Below are positions 42,130 to 53,145 of a stretch of 64,000 nucleotides of DNA, piece by piece. The number at the start of each line of letters is the position of its first letter. The first letter of the stretch is position 1. The DNA lies in the NCBI GenBank assembly GCA_963556195.1, contig OY744517.1:153082882-153146881 (forward strand). Reading direction: 5' to 3'. The notes beneath the pieces are model-generated. The model made no database searches. It was not told where the DNA came from and was given only the letters and a program-made list of their open reading frames with translations. The position numbers and the translations under genes are program-made. Origin of the DNA: Sepiola atlantica. Lineage: Eukaryota > Mollusca > Cephalopoda > Sepiida > Sepiolidae.

Positions 42130-42185
42130 CAATTACAAGCAGGGGATGAAACGCGGACGCCTGTGCAGCTAAATTGACATATCTC
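42130..42185 (-). repeat. Half copy of the 2.4-kb palindromic element
   Basis: GGGGATGAAACGCGGACGCC, TGTGCAGCTAAATTGACAT resembles the right arm of the palindrome (GGGGATGAAACACGGGAGCC, TGTGTAGCTTAATTGCCAT). Confidence 0.55.
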
Positions 42186-42344
42186 TCTCTCATGTATATA
42201 TATATTAATTATATAAACGCATTCTCATAAAAATATACAATACAATACTACTTTGAATTTCTGAAATAGGGTATTTTTTCGATTATAGCATGGAAAGAAA
42301 CAAGCTTTAAAATGACACTTCCGTTGCTTTTTTATTTTGTAATA

Positions 42345-42660
42345 CTAATGAGTCACCATTTATCAAAGCTAAAAGTCTCCCAAGGATAACGGTTAATGAG
42401 ATAGATGGATTGTCAGTTGAATGATGAAGAATATTATGAGAGGATTGAAAATGATGAATTGAATGATTATTTATGAGGACAGTTTATGAGAAATATTTGC
42501 TGACATTGGATTTGAAGATGACCATTTTGTAGCTCACAGGGAAGCAGTCTTGTAATTTCATAGATGGGAAGTTCATTGGAAGAATTTCTGTTCATTGAAA
42601 TTCTGTTTGATCTTTGGTAAACAGGAAGACAGGAATGTTCTGTCACATTTTAATTTGAAA
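42345..42660 (-). mobile_element. LINE 3' end, family D
   Basis: ATGAGTCACCATTTATCAAA marks the 3' terminus; TGACATTGGATTTGAAGATG, ACCATTTTGTAGCTCACAGG and GAAGCAGTCTTG lie in the coding end. It is a decayed copy similar to the 3.1-kb copy (both contain ATGATGAAGAATATTATGAG). Confidence 0.65.
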
Positions 42661-43460
42661 ACACATTACCGTTTCTCGGTCACGTTTAAATTTAAACTAG
42701 CATTTTGAATGGCCATATCTTCAGAATATCCATTCATTTTTTCCCTATTTTCCATCAGATTTTCCAGTTTAAAAAAAATGTCAAAATTATGCAAGAAATT
42801 CAGTTAGTTGAACTCTTCAACTATTTTTTGCTTTCCATACTCAGACCATTTTAAAGAATGTGAGTGTGTGTTTACATATGTAGATATTATAAGTAAAAAG
42901 GAAAAAAAACAAAAAACATTTCCATTGCATTAAGTTACTGATCTTATCAAAGTAAATAGCTTTTCAGAAAGAGGAGGGGGGGGGGTAGAATTGTTCCACT
43001 GTTCACCCAACCAGCCATCTTTCCACAAATCTAGACAGAGATTTTGTCAAGAACAATGAAGCATAGAAACCCCCATTATTGAGGAATGTGGGGGTGGGTG
43101 TAAGGAGCAGGAATAAATAATATACTTAAGAATGCTATTTAGGCAAATGTTAATTGAACAGGAATGAAAAGATTGTTTATTGAATTTAAAATAATGAGGT
43201 TTGTCTTTCTACATGTCTGTCCGGGAAGGGAGCAATTGAAAACGAAGCAACTTTCGTTTTCAAAGAATCCAATGGTGATACTTTTTCTTTTTAATAATAT
43301 TGTAGAGTCTGCATTCGTGACAGACATTTATAAACAGCAAAGGTGTTTTACTTTGAAAATTAAAAATGTATGGAAATTAACATAAAATGGTAATGAGGTT
43401 CAGGGTAGGGAGCGGTCATACACAGGGGTCCTCATTTCCGGGCAATATCAGGTGTTCACA
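42661..43460. other. No gene seen
   Basis: AT-rich DNA with a G run near 42,977-42,986. Overlapping short open frames on both strands at 43,139-43,385 have no recognisable family. Confidence 0.45.
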
Positions 43461-43465
43461 AGCTG

Positions 43466-43556
43466 ATAAAAAGTGGGATCAGAATATTTCATGGTTAATT
43501 CTCATAATTAACCTTTACATAAATTAACCATGAAATATTCAGATCCCACTTTTTAT
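43466..43556. repeat. Inverted repeat (hairpin), about 90 bp
   Basis: AAAAAGTGGGATCAGAATAT, TTCATGGTTAATT is mirrored by AATTAACCATGAAATATTCA, GATCCCACTTTTT with one mismatch. The turn is about CTCATAATTAACCTTTACAT. A further AATTAACC lies in the loop. Confidence 0.75.
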
Positions 43557-43979
43557 TTAAAAGATTTTATTTTCCCATTTAATTTACCTAAGTGTTAATG
43601 GTGTGTACAGACAGACTTATGTATGTAAATTGGATGACTACACTGGAAAAAAAAAAAAAAAAGTCACTCTTTCTCTAAATGTTTAGAGACATTAAGAAGT
43701 ATTAGAGAGTTGTTGAATCAACATAATGAGAGGGGGAGAAAGAAATACATAGATAGCTAAGAGAGACAGATGGATGACTTGTTCAGTTAATTATAAATTA
43801 CTTAGAACAATTCAAGTAGAATTTTATTTTGCCTTGGGAAAACAAACGTTAACTCAGCTGTACTATGATGTCTATATACATATATTTATTACTAATGGAG
43901 ATTTGGTATCCATCTGAAGCAGAACCAACACTTCTATTAATTGTAGTATCTTTTAATGCTCAATTCAGTTTACTATACT

Positions 43980-44070
43980 ATTCATATCCTCCAAGACATT
44001 ACCACATTTTCTTTGGAGGGGGGGTAGTGTAGTGTGTTTAGTGGTCATGATACCATTCTTTTTCATTTCT
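43980..44070 (+). repeat. Single unit of the 38-kb tandem repeat
   Basis: TCATATCCTCCAAGACATTA, CTTTGGAGGGGGGG and TAGTGTAGTGTGTTTAGTGG, then CATGATACCAT, resemble one unit of the array at 37,915-38,240. Confidence 0.5.
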
Positions 44071-44149
44071 CTAATGCGAAAGAAATCATTTGTTACAAAG
44101 ATACCTGCGACTTCAAAAGGAAAGAAATATTCAAATTAGAAGGTTGTGA

Positions 44150-45030
44150 CAGAAAAACTGTCAGCAGCGCCAAAAGAATTTGCGTGGCAATGTACATTGC
44201 ATATTGAACATAGCAAACCCGACTCCGGCAGCATGATTGGATCCCAAGCCTCAAATTAAAGGTTGATTGTGATTTTGCTAAATAAGGGATTTTCGTGGAT
44301 GAAGATGTGCGAGAATGCTGGAAGATTGATGATTGACTTTAGTGACAACATAAACCACTTGAATTGTGTTAACACAGCAAGAGTATATTGAAGATGAGAG
44401 AGAAACTGCAGTGAGAAAAGTAGTAAATATTTGAGAAAGCGGCATCGTCTACCGAGTATCTGTGCCCCCGTTAGATCGTCCCGGACTTTCTGTGCGCTGT
44501 GTTTCTTTCAAAGCAACTATTGGCAATTGTTCATCAAACAAACAGAATATAATTTTATATTTCAAATGGCGCTTCAAGAATATTTACTTTCATCAACATG
44601 GTGCTCCCACAAAGACAGTGGCAAATACGTCACAAAAGGAGTGAAAAGGGCTGGGATATGACATGTATGCTATTATTTGAACAGTGATGGAGAAACGTAT
44701 ACCATTATAAGTTATTAGAGTCTTCTGTAACTAAAAAAGGTCAGATTTTCATTAATGAATACTTGTGTAGTGAAGAATGTATTGACAGAAAACTTCATTC
44801 GACCATCGCTAAAAGAATTTTTGATTGCATTAAACACTTGGATCCTCGACTTCGGGTGATGACAAACCAGTTCACTTGTTTCAATGCAAGAATAAAAAAA
44901 GCGACTACTAATGGAAGGAGCGCATCGAAGACAAGGGAGAAACTGCAGTGCCATCTTGTTTGTTTGCATCAAAACTATGGCAGCACAAAATGGCAACTAT
45001 ATTTGACATTTAGGTTTGTAAAATATTGAA
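44150..45030 (+). other. Unidentified higher-complexity segment, possibly a coding relic
   Basis: Composition is less AT-rich than its surroundings, and overlapping plus-strand open frames occur at 44,431-44,661, 44,462-44,644 and 44,763-45,029. The string GAGAAACTGCAGTG occurs at 44,400 and 44,938. Encoded stretches such as RIFDCIKHLDPRLRVMTNQF look protein-like but match no domain I can name. There is no continuous frame or convincing splice set. It may be a decayed transposon gene or retrocopy. Confidence 0.3.
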
Positions 45031-45289
45031 AATAAGGTTCACAAATAGCACTAAAGTGCTACCATAGTTTAAACATGCTGATACACCTAATTTTATTTTT
45101 AAATAAAAAAACGACAAATATTTCTTGTTTATTATCAAAATGCATAGAAATTCTAAGAATATTGGAATTAAAAATGGATCGACTTAAAAAAAAAATGTGT
45201 TCTTTATGGGAACAGAGTTATAAAGTGGATTTATTTTTATTTTACATACACAGGGTGTTCGTAAAGTCTTCATACAAAGATAAAACAAA

Positions 45290-46015
45290 GAAATCAGTTG
45301 ACATTTATTGCAGCATGATGTAGCACAAGGCCTGAAGAGGAGATAAACCAGCTCCCGTAAGAGGGGCACTCTAGTCGGGTGCAAAAACAGCCAAGAATGG
45401 ACCCTTCAGCATTCCCAGATAGATGCACCATGACAATCAGCAATAAATCTCCACCCTCCAAAAGGTGAAGGTAATGCCTGAGAGGATGCACCTCCTAGAA
45501 CCGAGCTGAATTGTACCTCATTCGAACAAAGAATGATCTTCTAGTCATCTAAAGTCACTCTTCCCTTGTTCAGGGGTCAAACGTTCAATGATATTATGCA
45601 AGCTCACTCTCCACCTCTCATGGTTCAGTGGGTCAGCAGTCTCCAAATTCCACTGTGCGGTCTTGTCCAATCACTTGCTTCCAAGTTTTCCTTGACTGGC
45701 CAACCTTCCTGCGATTTATGACATTCATGCTTCTGCAACGGTTTCACCAGGAGGATGAACGTTCCACATGACCATACCTGCACAATCGATTTATCCTAAG
45801 GACAAGTATAGTGCTTTCAGCAAATCCTCTGACCTGATGTGTAGGGTTTGGTCAGATTTCACATTGCAGATCCATCTGATCATGGATCTGTCATTGCGCT
45901 GCAGACAGGCAGGAGAAGACTGGATGAGGGTCCAGCATTCACTTCTATATATCATGCCGCTCCTGATGATTCAAATTAGCCCCTTAGTAACCAGCGTGAG
46001 CCAAGGCTGATACGA
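45290..46015 (-). pseudogene. LINE 3' relic with SINE-like 3' tail
   Basis: On the minus strand the upstream part (46,015-45,560) reads across frames as a LINE C-terminus: CLQRNDRSMIRWICNVKSDQ, TLHIRSEDLL and RKTWKQVIGQDR-like blocks. It then runs into GTTCTAGGAGGTGCATCCTC, GGAGATTTATTGCTGATTGT, GGGAATGCTGAAGGG, CTAGAGTGCCCCTCTTACGG and CAGGCCTTGTGCTACATCAT. The second part is the same body as in U2-B SINEs and at 868-1,058. It is therefore a candidate for the partner LINE whose 3' end the SINEs share. Stops and frameshifts make it inactive. Confidence 0.7.
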
Positions 46016-46897
46016 CAACTGGCAAGTATGCAGACTTTACAGACAAACTGTACGGTGGACTCAGTTTATAAGTAATCTCGTGAAACAGCAATTGTTGTTA
46101 AAATTAAATAAGTTGATGCCAAACATTGTCTAAGTAGAAAATCAGTTTATATATGAATAGTTATAATGAATCCGGGCCTTCAGACCCGGTAACTTCAAGG
46201 GTTGGTTTATACAAAGAAACTGGAATAAGCAAAAAAACAACAGGAATGACATACATCATGGATGAAAATAATAGGATAACAAACAGGAGGATATGAGAGA
46301 GAATCGTTAGGACGTCACTGTGACAAACAAAAGACAGTGAACATAGCTGGCAACATGGATTAGTTAACTCTCCAGTCTATTTGTTTATACCCAATGTAAT
46401 AGTACTCATTTTTTTAAATACTCTATTTTCTTTACAATTTTGTGTGTTTAGGTTACATTGTAATTGAAATAAAATGTAAGTAAAAATTTTGTCTTTCAAA
46501 TCAAACTGCTTTTTATTAAAATATTTGTGAAGATGAAAGCTTATAATCATTTCAATAAGTAAATATTTCATTTGTCATTTTTGAATATACAAATATTGTT
46601 TAAATATTCTTAAAACGCGATACATTTTGCATAACATTTTAAAACCAATTTTAATAAATAACTGTTTTATTAGTTAATATTACTTTATACATTTTTCTCA
46701 GTATAATAAACAGTTTTAAATATATAAAAAGATAGGGCGCAGAGTACAAAATATTTTACCAATTACGTTTTTATTTTAAAAATCTGTAATAAAAATGTGG
46801 AGAGGGTTTCTAACTTTTTCTTTCTTTTTTTTTTTAATTGTGATCTTTTTATTCTTACGATTATTGACTACATACTAACTTTTCAAAATATGTATGC

Positions 46898-46933
<36 letters not shown>

Positions 46934-46937
46934 TAAG
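46016..46937. other. No gene seen
   Basis: AT-rich DNA ending in a TA/CATA microsatellite at about 46,895-46,934. Confidence 0.5.
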
Positions 46938-47172
46938 GACAGGTGAAGAGCGCTTTAGCCTTGGTGGCAATTACCTAAAGATGGTGTCTCAATAAAAATG
47001 GTGGTCCCCATTACTACACTGGTTTGGTGTCAGGAAGGGCACCTGGCTTATATAAATCTTGCCTCAATTGAGGAAATAACTTGTCAGGTTTCTTTGAAAG
47101 TTTTAAAGTCAATTTTATAAAAGCTGTCCAACACATGCCAGCATGTAAAACGGACATTAAACCGAATATAAC
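46938..47172 (+). mobile_element. SINE sharing the family A LINE 3' end
   Basis: GGACAGGTGAAGAGCGCTTT at the start, GGTTTGGTGTCAGGAAGGGC, ACCTGGCTTATATAAATC in the body, and CTGTCCAACACATGCCAGCA, TGTAAAACGGACATTAAACC at the end. The terminal 50 bp are those of the family A LINEs (16.7, 25.2, 39.9, 52.8, 63.4 kb). The body motif resembles known cephalopod tRNA-derived SINEs; the tRNA part is not clear in this copy. Confidence 0.65.
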
Positions 47173-47308
47173 ATTCTAAAATCCCAACATACATTTGATG
47201 TGATATATGGGCAAATATTTGTTTTAATGGAATGCAAAAACGTGATGCTTCATGTTAGCTGTTCATCTGGAATTTGTATTATTTGTATTGTTTTTCATAT
47301 AATAAACA

Positions 47309-47334
47309 GGAAATGCCAGGTATCCCAGCTAGTA
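47309..47334 (+). mobile_element. Helitron-like 3' end
   Basis: GGAAATGCCAGGTATCCCAG then CTAGTATA: a decayed GC-rich stretch about 10 bp before a CTAG|T terminus. Confidence 0.35.
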
Positions 47335-48816
47335 TATAAATAAAAGTGTGTATGATTTTTCCAAAGAAAACTCCAAGACTAGATGATTTAGACCAAGAAA
47401 AATATTAAAAACAAACAGATATTTAAAAATTTTAATAGAAAATTAATATATTGGACTTCAATCAATGGGAAAATACCAAAGCTACAATAAAATAATTTCA
47501 AAATATTAAAAGAAATTGCAGATTTACACAATTCGATGTAAAGGACCGTTACCTTTCCATCAGTCTAGATTATGCATTGGAATTTGTTAAGCAATATATA
47601 GATATTCCTGTTGATGACATAAATAAAACATTGCAGACAACCATACAGTTTCATAGTAATAACATATGAATTAAAAAGACCAAACAGCAAATTTTAATTT
47701 TGTGATGGACAGCCACGATGGTGCAGAGGTATGCAAATTAACAGGAATATATCATTTTCGTCTATAGACAACAAGTATTGGTATTTACAAAAATGATGGT
47801 CTAACTATTTTTTATAACACATCTGACAGAAGTTTAAATAAAAAAGGAAATATAAATTTTTAAATACTTGGGTTTTGACATAAAAATTGAAAATTAATTT
47901 TAAATAAGTTATTTTTTTTTTTTAGATATAAACTTCCATTTAAACAATCAAACTTACAAACCTAATACAAAACTAAACAACATCCCATTATACAAGATGT
48001 TTGGAAAATCGATGGCATAACTACAGGATTATGTTCCATATGTGTACATAGGTTCGGAAACACTTTGTTTCTGAGTTATAGGCCATTGAAACAAATACAA
48101 CATTCTTCATTGGAAACATCAAACACGTAAAACGCGTGTGATAGTGAAATGTTAATTGAACACTTTCGTGAATAAAAAAGAAATTTGTGTCCTATTATCA
48201 AATTGTGTTTCCGTCTGTTTTTACATGGTCTAACAAACTCGACGATCGAAGGGAGTGAACATATTGTCTTTGCTCCCTCAAATTGGGGTTTGGGAAGTTG
48301 CTTGTAACCATAAGCCGAGTGTGCTAACAGGAACGTCGATATTTTACATACACTAAATTCTAAACTATACATATACAAATCCTTTGCTTTTGATTTCTGC
48401 TAGAACACATTTCGACTTGGGGACCAAGTAAAAGACGGGGGACTTGGTTACATAAATTTGTTTAACCAAAGAGTTTTATTTTTTAAATATACTTAGCGAG
48501 ACACTTATCCTTAATGGTATTTTTATAAAAGTATCCAAAAAAGAAAGCACGGAAAATTCAGTACCTGTCGTCATGTTTGCACTGCAAAGAAAAACGTTCC
48601 ATTTCTGATCAAAGCCGACGAACTGGTAATTGAATCTGATCCTTCAACGCCGGAGATGAATGCAGATTAGGGATTAAAAGTGTTAAATGTATCTTTTTAT
48701 CCAGAAAGAAAAGAAAAATCCTTAAGGTGGAGTAGGGGAGGAGGGGCGTTTCAAGAGGAGAGGGAGGTGTTGAAGATATACGTTTTAAACAAGAAAGTAG
48801 TCAAGTTGATACTTAC
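47335..48816. other. No exon recognised downstream of the CUB exon
   Basis: AT-rich DNA presumed to be intron following the minus-strand exon. A GA/GGAG-rich stretch lies at 48,725-48,770. The 100-codon minus frame at 48,076-48,378 has no supporting motif. Confidence 0.45.
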
Positions 48817-49203
48817 TTACTTTCAGATGAAAGTCAATATATAACGTAAATCCACTACGCTGTCGAGGATCCCATTTATATATTAAAGTTAAATTATTGG
48901 CATGGGACAGAAAGACTTGAGGGGTTTTGAAAAGTTTTTTTACAGGACAAATAATTCCCATGAGGATTTCTTCACCACTGGAGTTGCGTTCTGTAATGAT
49001 AATCTTTGGTAAGCATTCCATTGAACTGGTATTCTCCGGCTCCAATGGTATCTCAAATCCACGTAAATCAGTGAAATTCAACTCAACGTAGACATTTGTA
49101 TTAGCAATGATGTAAAAGTCACACGAGTTTCTTTCCTTCGCCTCATACTGCTTAGAGTAAACAATAAGAAGGCTTTTGCTGTTGTATGTCAAACCACATT
49201 CAC
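48817..49203 (-). CDS. Internal exon encoding a CUB-like domain
   Basis: The minus-strand exon encodes about 129 residues. It starts after a good acceptor (polypyrimidine stretch then TTCTTTACAG, ending at 49,204) in phase 1. The protein begins ECGLTYNSKS and has four cysteines: C1, C26, C62 and C84 counted from the first, a spacing typical of CUB domains. The C-terminal signature NNLTLIYKWDPRQRSGFTLY matches the CUB strand pattern hydrophobic-x-hydrophobic before GF. N-glycosylation sequons NFT, NTS, NSS and NLT fit an extracellular or secreted protein. Two overlapping GTAAGT donors follow: cutting at 48,817 gives a 387-nt phase 1-1 exon, usual for shuffled CUB exons; cutting at 48,821 gives a 383-nt exon. 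No other exon of this gene is recognised in the window, so overall identity is unknown. Confidence 0.72.
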
Positions 49204-50154
49204 CTGTAAAGAACAATGAAAAAGATATTAGCATACAAAATTTACAAAATTTAAATTTAAAAACATTGGTAAGAAATATCCTGATATTTGTTTGCATATT
49301 TTTAAAACAAAAGAAATACATTTTTAGTTGTAAAGGACGCAACTACTTTTATATTATTCAAGTAAAAAATATGAGTGATTCCCCTTGCCGATTTTGATTA
49401 TTCGGTCATAACTGTAATGAAGTATGTTATAATAATTCAAATAAAATGGTACCACAAGGTAGACAATTATTATATTCAATTTAAAAAATTATCCCTCTTG
49501 CTAATTATTAAATTTTAGGTGATTATTTAAAAATATCTCATGTTACCAGTCATATGGTCTGGATTAAATAACTTAAAAATAATAACAAAATACGTTATTA
49601 TATTGTTAATAACACTTTACAGCAATAACAAATGAAAATTGGCTAGTTATAATCAAAGTTTTATATGTCTACTTAAATGCTATTGAGGTTCAACTTTCAA
49701 AAGATATTTTATATAGATATACATACACAAAGAACCTTTTAAAAAAAACAGATTAATATAACTATTTACTTTGTATTGAGGACACTGAAAGAAATACTGG
49801 CTATATAGGTAGTGTATGTTCATACACTCTTCAATATGAATCGCCTAAAAATCACAACTTTTTTTTTTTGAGTAGTTAGTGATGGTGAAAGTATGATTGA
49901 AAGAAATTACAAAATGACAAAACAGTTGTATATTGTTTTGTTTGTTAATGGCCGTGTTGTGTTATTCATTTTCACACAGAAGCTGAAAATGAAAACTGGT
50001 ATTTCACACCATCTGTCATCCTTCAAAAAGGAAGGAGAAAAGAGAAGTAAAACAGATTCATTTCTCATCTTGAATAAACAGGATTACACTTCTACCCTAA
50101 CCACTAGTAAAAACAATCAACATAGCATCAGAGGATTGGTTAGCACAAAGCTAT
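49204..50154. other. Upstream intron of the CUB exon, no exon seen
   Basis: AT-rich DNA with no supported coding segment. The 87-codon plus-strand frame at 49,893-50,156 has no recognisable motif. Confidence 0.45.
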
Positions 50155-50365
50155 AATATATATCTATATATCTATCTATCTATCTATCTATCTCTCTATC
50201 TCTCTATCTATATATCTCTCTATCTATATATCTCTCTATCTATATATCTCTCTATCTATATATCTCTCTATCTATATATCTATATTTTTCTCTCTAACAA
50301 TCTATCTATAGATATCAATCTATATCACTATCTATATCTATCTTTGTATATCTATATATGAGAAG
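50155..50365. repeat. (TATC)n / (TCTC)n microsatellite, compound
   Basis: TATC units interspersed with TCTC in a higher-order pattern of about 20 bp (CTCTCTATCTATATAT repeated about five times between 50,195 and 50,285). Confidence 0.9.
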
Positions 50366-52325
50366 GAGAAGAGAGATTGTACATTTCATTTAGAGTAGAA
50401 TTAGCTTCATGGGTTTGTAGAAGGAAAACTTTCTGTGGAGATAGAATGAATTCTGTAATTCTAATCAACTCTCCAGACTTTAGAGTAAGAGAGAAAAGGA
50501 AGAAATAAGAGCATTCTGTTACTTGGTACCCTTCAAGAGAGGATCTGGGATGAGAGTCTTTTCTTTTATTTTATTTTTTTAATTACCTGAATGTTATTCT
50601 TAGTAATTAAATCCTCTCCAATTGTTGGAATTGTCATTTGTCTTTGAAACCAGCTCCCCTCCCCCCATTTTTATTTATAAAAGTGGTGAATAATCCCCCT
50701 TCCTCAGTGTTTTTATAGCAGCAAGGAGGAGGGAGTGTTATACTTCCCACTACCACGTAACCTAGTATGTCATATTGAACTTGCTTTTATCGGCTGTCTA
50801 CAATGACTTATATTACGTCACGATTATCTCCCCTTCCTTCCACATTAGATGCAGTAATTCCTCACAGAATTACGTTATCCCATTTTTGCCCTCGTATAAA
50901 AAAAATTTATAACAGTTGAGGAAAATAGAAAAATGAATACATTTGTTAGAAAAAAAATTAATCGTTCAATAAATTACATTTTTGGGTTTTTTTTACAAAT
51001 AATTACATGCTGTATTTAAAAGACATACTGTTCGCTTGAATACAATCCTCATTAAAAATATACATATATTTTATATTTCTACGATGAGTACAGAAGTGGA
51101 AATGGGTGTTGTAATAATTTGTAAAATTATTGTATAATACTGATATATATTTTAATTCTTTAAGGTCACACAGAAAGTGGGTTGAAAGCTTAATGCTGCC
51201 TATAGTATTAGAGCTCTCAATATAATAATGAGATGAAACTGAAATTATTACCTCATTTTCATATCATCCATTTTATCATCTCATGTCTCTTGGTTAGAAG
51301 TCTTGCGTTTTTGACAGTCTGCAATCTCAGCTTCCAAGCTTAGCAGTCTTGAGGATCGATTCTGTCTATTGGGAAAACTATTTTCTCACGCACCTCTGTC
51401 ATATAAAAGAACCAAGATGTTTCTTTTCTTTTAACTAAGCAGCATTTAAAATGATTAAATGTCAATGAGTGATAAAATGCACCGAGCTTTAACACTTTAC
51501 TAGTTTAACAGTATTATCAAACATAAAGCATCATGTGTGTTGACACACACACAGTTTGAATTACCTACTAGATACCATCCTCGAGTGTCTTTGGTCTCTG
51601 TACAAGGGTTTGTCAGGACAACCTGACATGAGGATACTCCCCTCTACAAGTAAACCCTGACCAAATATTAAAAATAACATAGTATTCGAAGCCTAAAAAA
51701 ATATTCCCTCAACACGGCTATACACGGGCTTATATGAGGAATGGTGCAGCTACTCCAAGTAATATTAGCTCAAATAACACTACTAAGCTGGATACTCCAC
51801 CAGGCTAGATGAATTATTGTCCTGCAATCCGGTAAGACTGAGAGACCACAAAAAAGCTATACTATAACATAGTTAACTGGTCAATTAGGAAGAGGAAAAG
51901 TAATATTTCAACTTTTTACTAACTCAACGTTTGACAGGTAAAGGAAAACTTTAATGGAATATTCGAATATCTATGCATCTCATATAGAGATCAAGTGTGA
52001 GCCCCAGGAAGGGTCCCCTTGATTTCTGAGAACTTCAACTGAAGTAAAATAACAGAAAAATAGTATAATTTAGGACCCTGTATTTCTATGTAAACTACTT
52101 GCAACTGATTTTAAAGTTCACTTCAAAAGAAATATGGTGCTGGTATAGATTGGCTCTCATAGCCGCCTATATTGGCTCGGTAAAATCTGGTAAGTTCAGT
52201 AGACGAGGGGCAACCACACGAGATGAAATGGAAAAAACTGATTTACGTGCATTACATTATACCCTTTTCAAAAAAAAATTATTTCTGACTGTTGGGAAGT
52301 GAACCATTGCTATTTATGAACCAAA
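50366..52325. other. No gene seen
   Basis: AT-rich or mixed DNA. The interval 51,540-51,850 is of higher complexity and unassigned. No LINE, SINE or foldback family from this window is recognised. Confidence 0.45.
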
Positions 52326-52329
52326 TGCA

Positions 52330-52800
52330 TAACAGCGCACCGAGTTGTCCACCAAGGGAAGAGTATCTGACCTGTGTACACAGTGTGATGTATGAAAGTG
52401 AAACCTGGCCAACGAAGGTTGAGGATATGCGTTGCATGGAGAGAAATGATATGAGAATCATATGATGGATACATAAGTCTTAAAGACAGGCTTAGTTCTG
52501 ATGACCTCAAAGGAAGATTAAATCTGGACAGTATAAAGAGATGTGTGCAGAACAAAATTTGACTGCATGACAATGTTGAAAGAATGGATGAGAGTTCTTG
52601 TGTTAATAGGTGTAGAACAGTAGAGGTAGCATGTGCAGTTCACAGAGGAAGGCTAAGGAAAACGTGGAAGGAAGTGATAAAAATTGACCTGAGCGAAAGA
52701 GGGATAAATAACGACCTGGACAGTGATAGGCTACTTTGGAAGTCAATTTCTTTAAGTCGTTCAACGCATGCCAGCATGTTAAACTGGTGGTGAGGAGTTG
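52330..52800 (+). pseudogene. LINE C-terminal relic, family A
   Basis: TTGTCCACCAAGGGAAGAGT, GAAACCTGGCCAACGAAGGT, TGATGACCTCAAAGGAAGAT and an open segment at 52,584-52,793 reading VHRGRLRKTWKEVIKIDLSE, RGINNDLDSDRLLWKSIS. It ends with CAACGCATGCCAGCATGTTA. Only the last 470 bp of the element are present. Confidence 0.8.
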
Positions 52801-52847
52801 CAGTTTCAGTATTTTATTGTATATCAATTCCATAGACACATAAATGA

Positions 52848-53145
52848 GAGGTAGATGAGACACAGAGAGGTAGATGAGACACAGAGAGGTAGATGAGACA
52901 CAGAGAGGTAGATGAGACACAGAGAGGTAGATGAGACACAGAGAGGTAGATGAGACACAGAGAGGTAGATGGGGGAGAGGGAGGTAGATGGGGGAGAGGG
53001 AGGTAGATGGGGGAGAGGGAGGTAGATGGGGGAGAGGGAGGTAGAGAGAGGAGGAGAGGGGGAGAGGGAGAGAGAGAGAGAGAAAGGGAGAGAGAGAGAG
53101 AGAGAAAGGGAGAGAGAGAGGGAGAGAGAGGGGGAGAGAAATAAT
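52848..53145. repeat. 19-bp minisatellite changing unit type, then GA-rich tract
   Basis: Six units of GAGGTAGATGAGACACAGA (from 52,848) are followed without a gap by four units of GAGGTAGATGGGGGAGAGG (from 52,962), then degrade into a (GA)n/GGGAGA tract to about 53,145. The period stays 19 bp across the switch. Minus-strand open frames here are low complexity (Ser/Leu/Pro) and not genes. Confidence 0.95.

Noticed and set aside
45248..45275. CAGGGTGTTCGTAAAGTCTT as a DNA transposon end
   Set aside because: Similar strings end some transposons, but no second end or target duplication is visible; a related CAGGGTGTTCATCC at 55.57 kb is too short to help.
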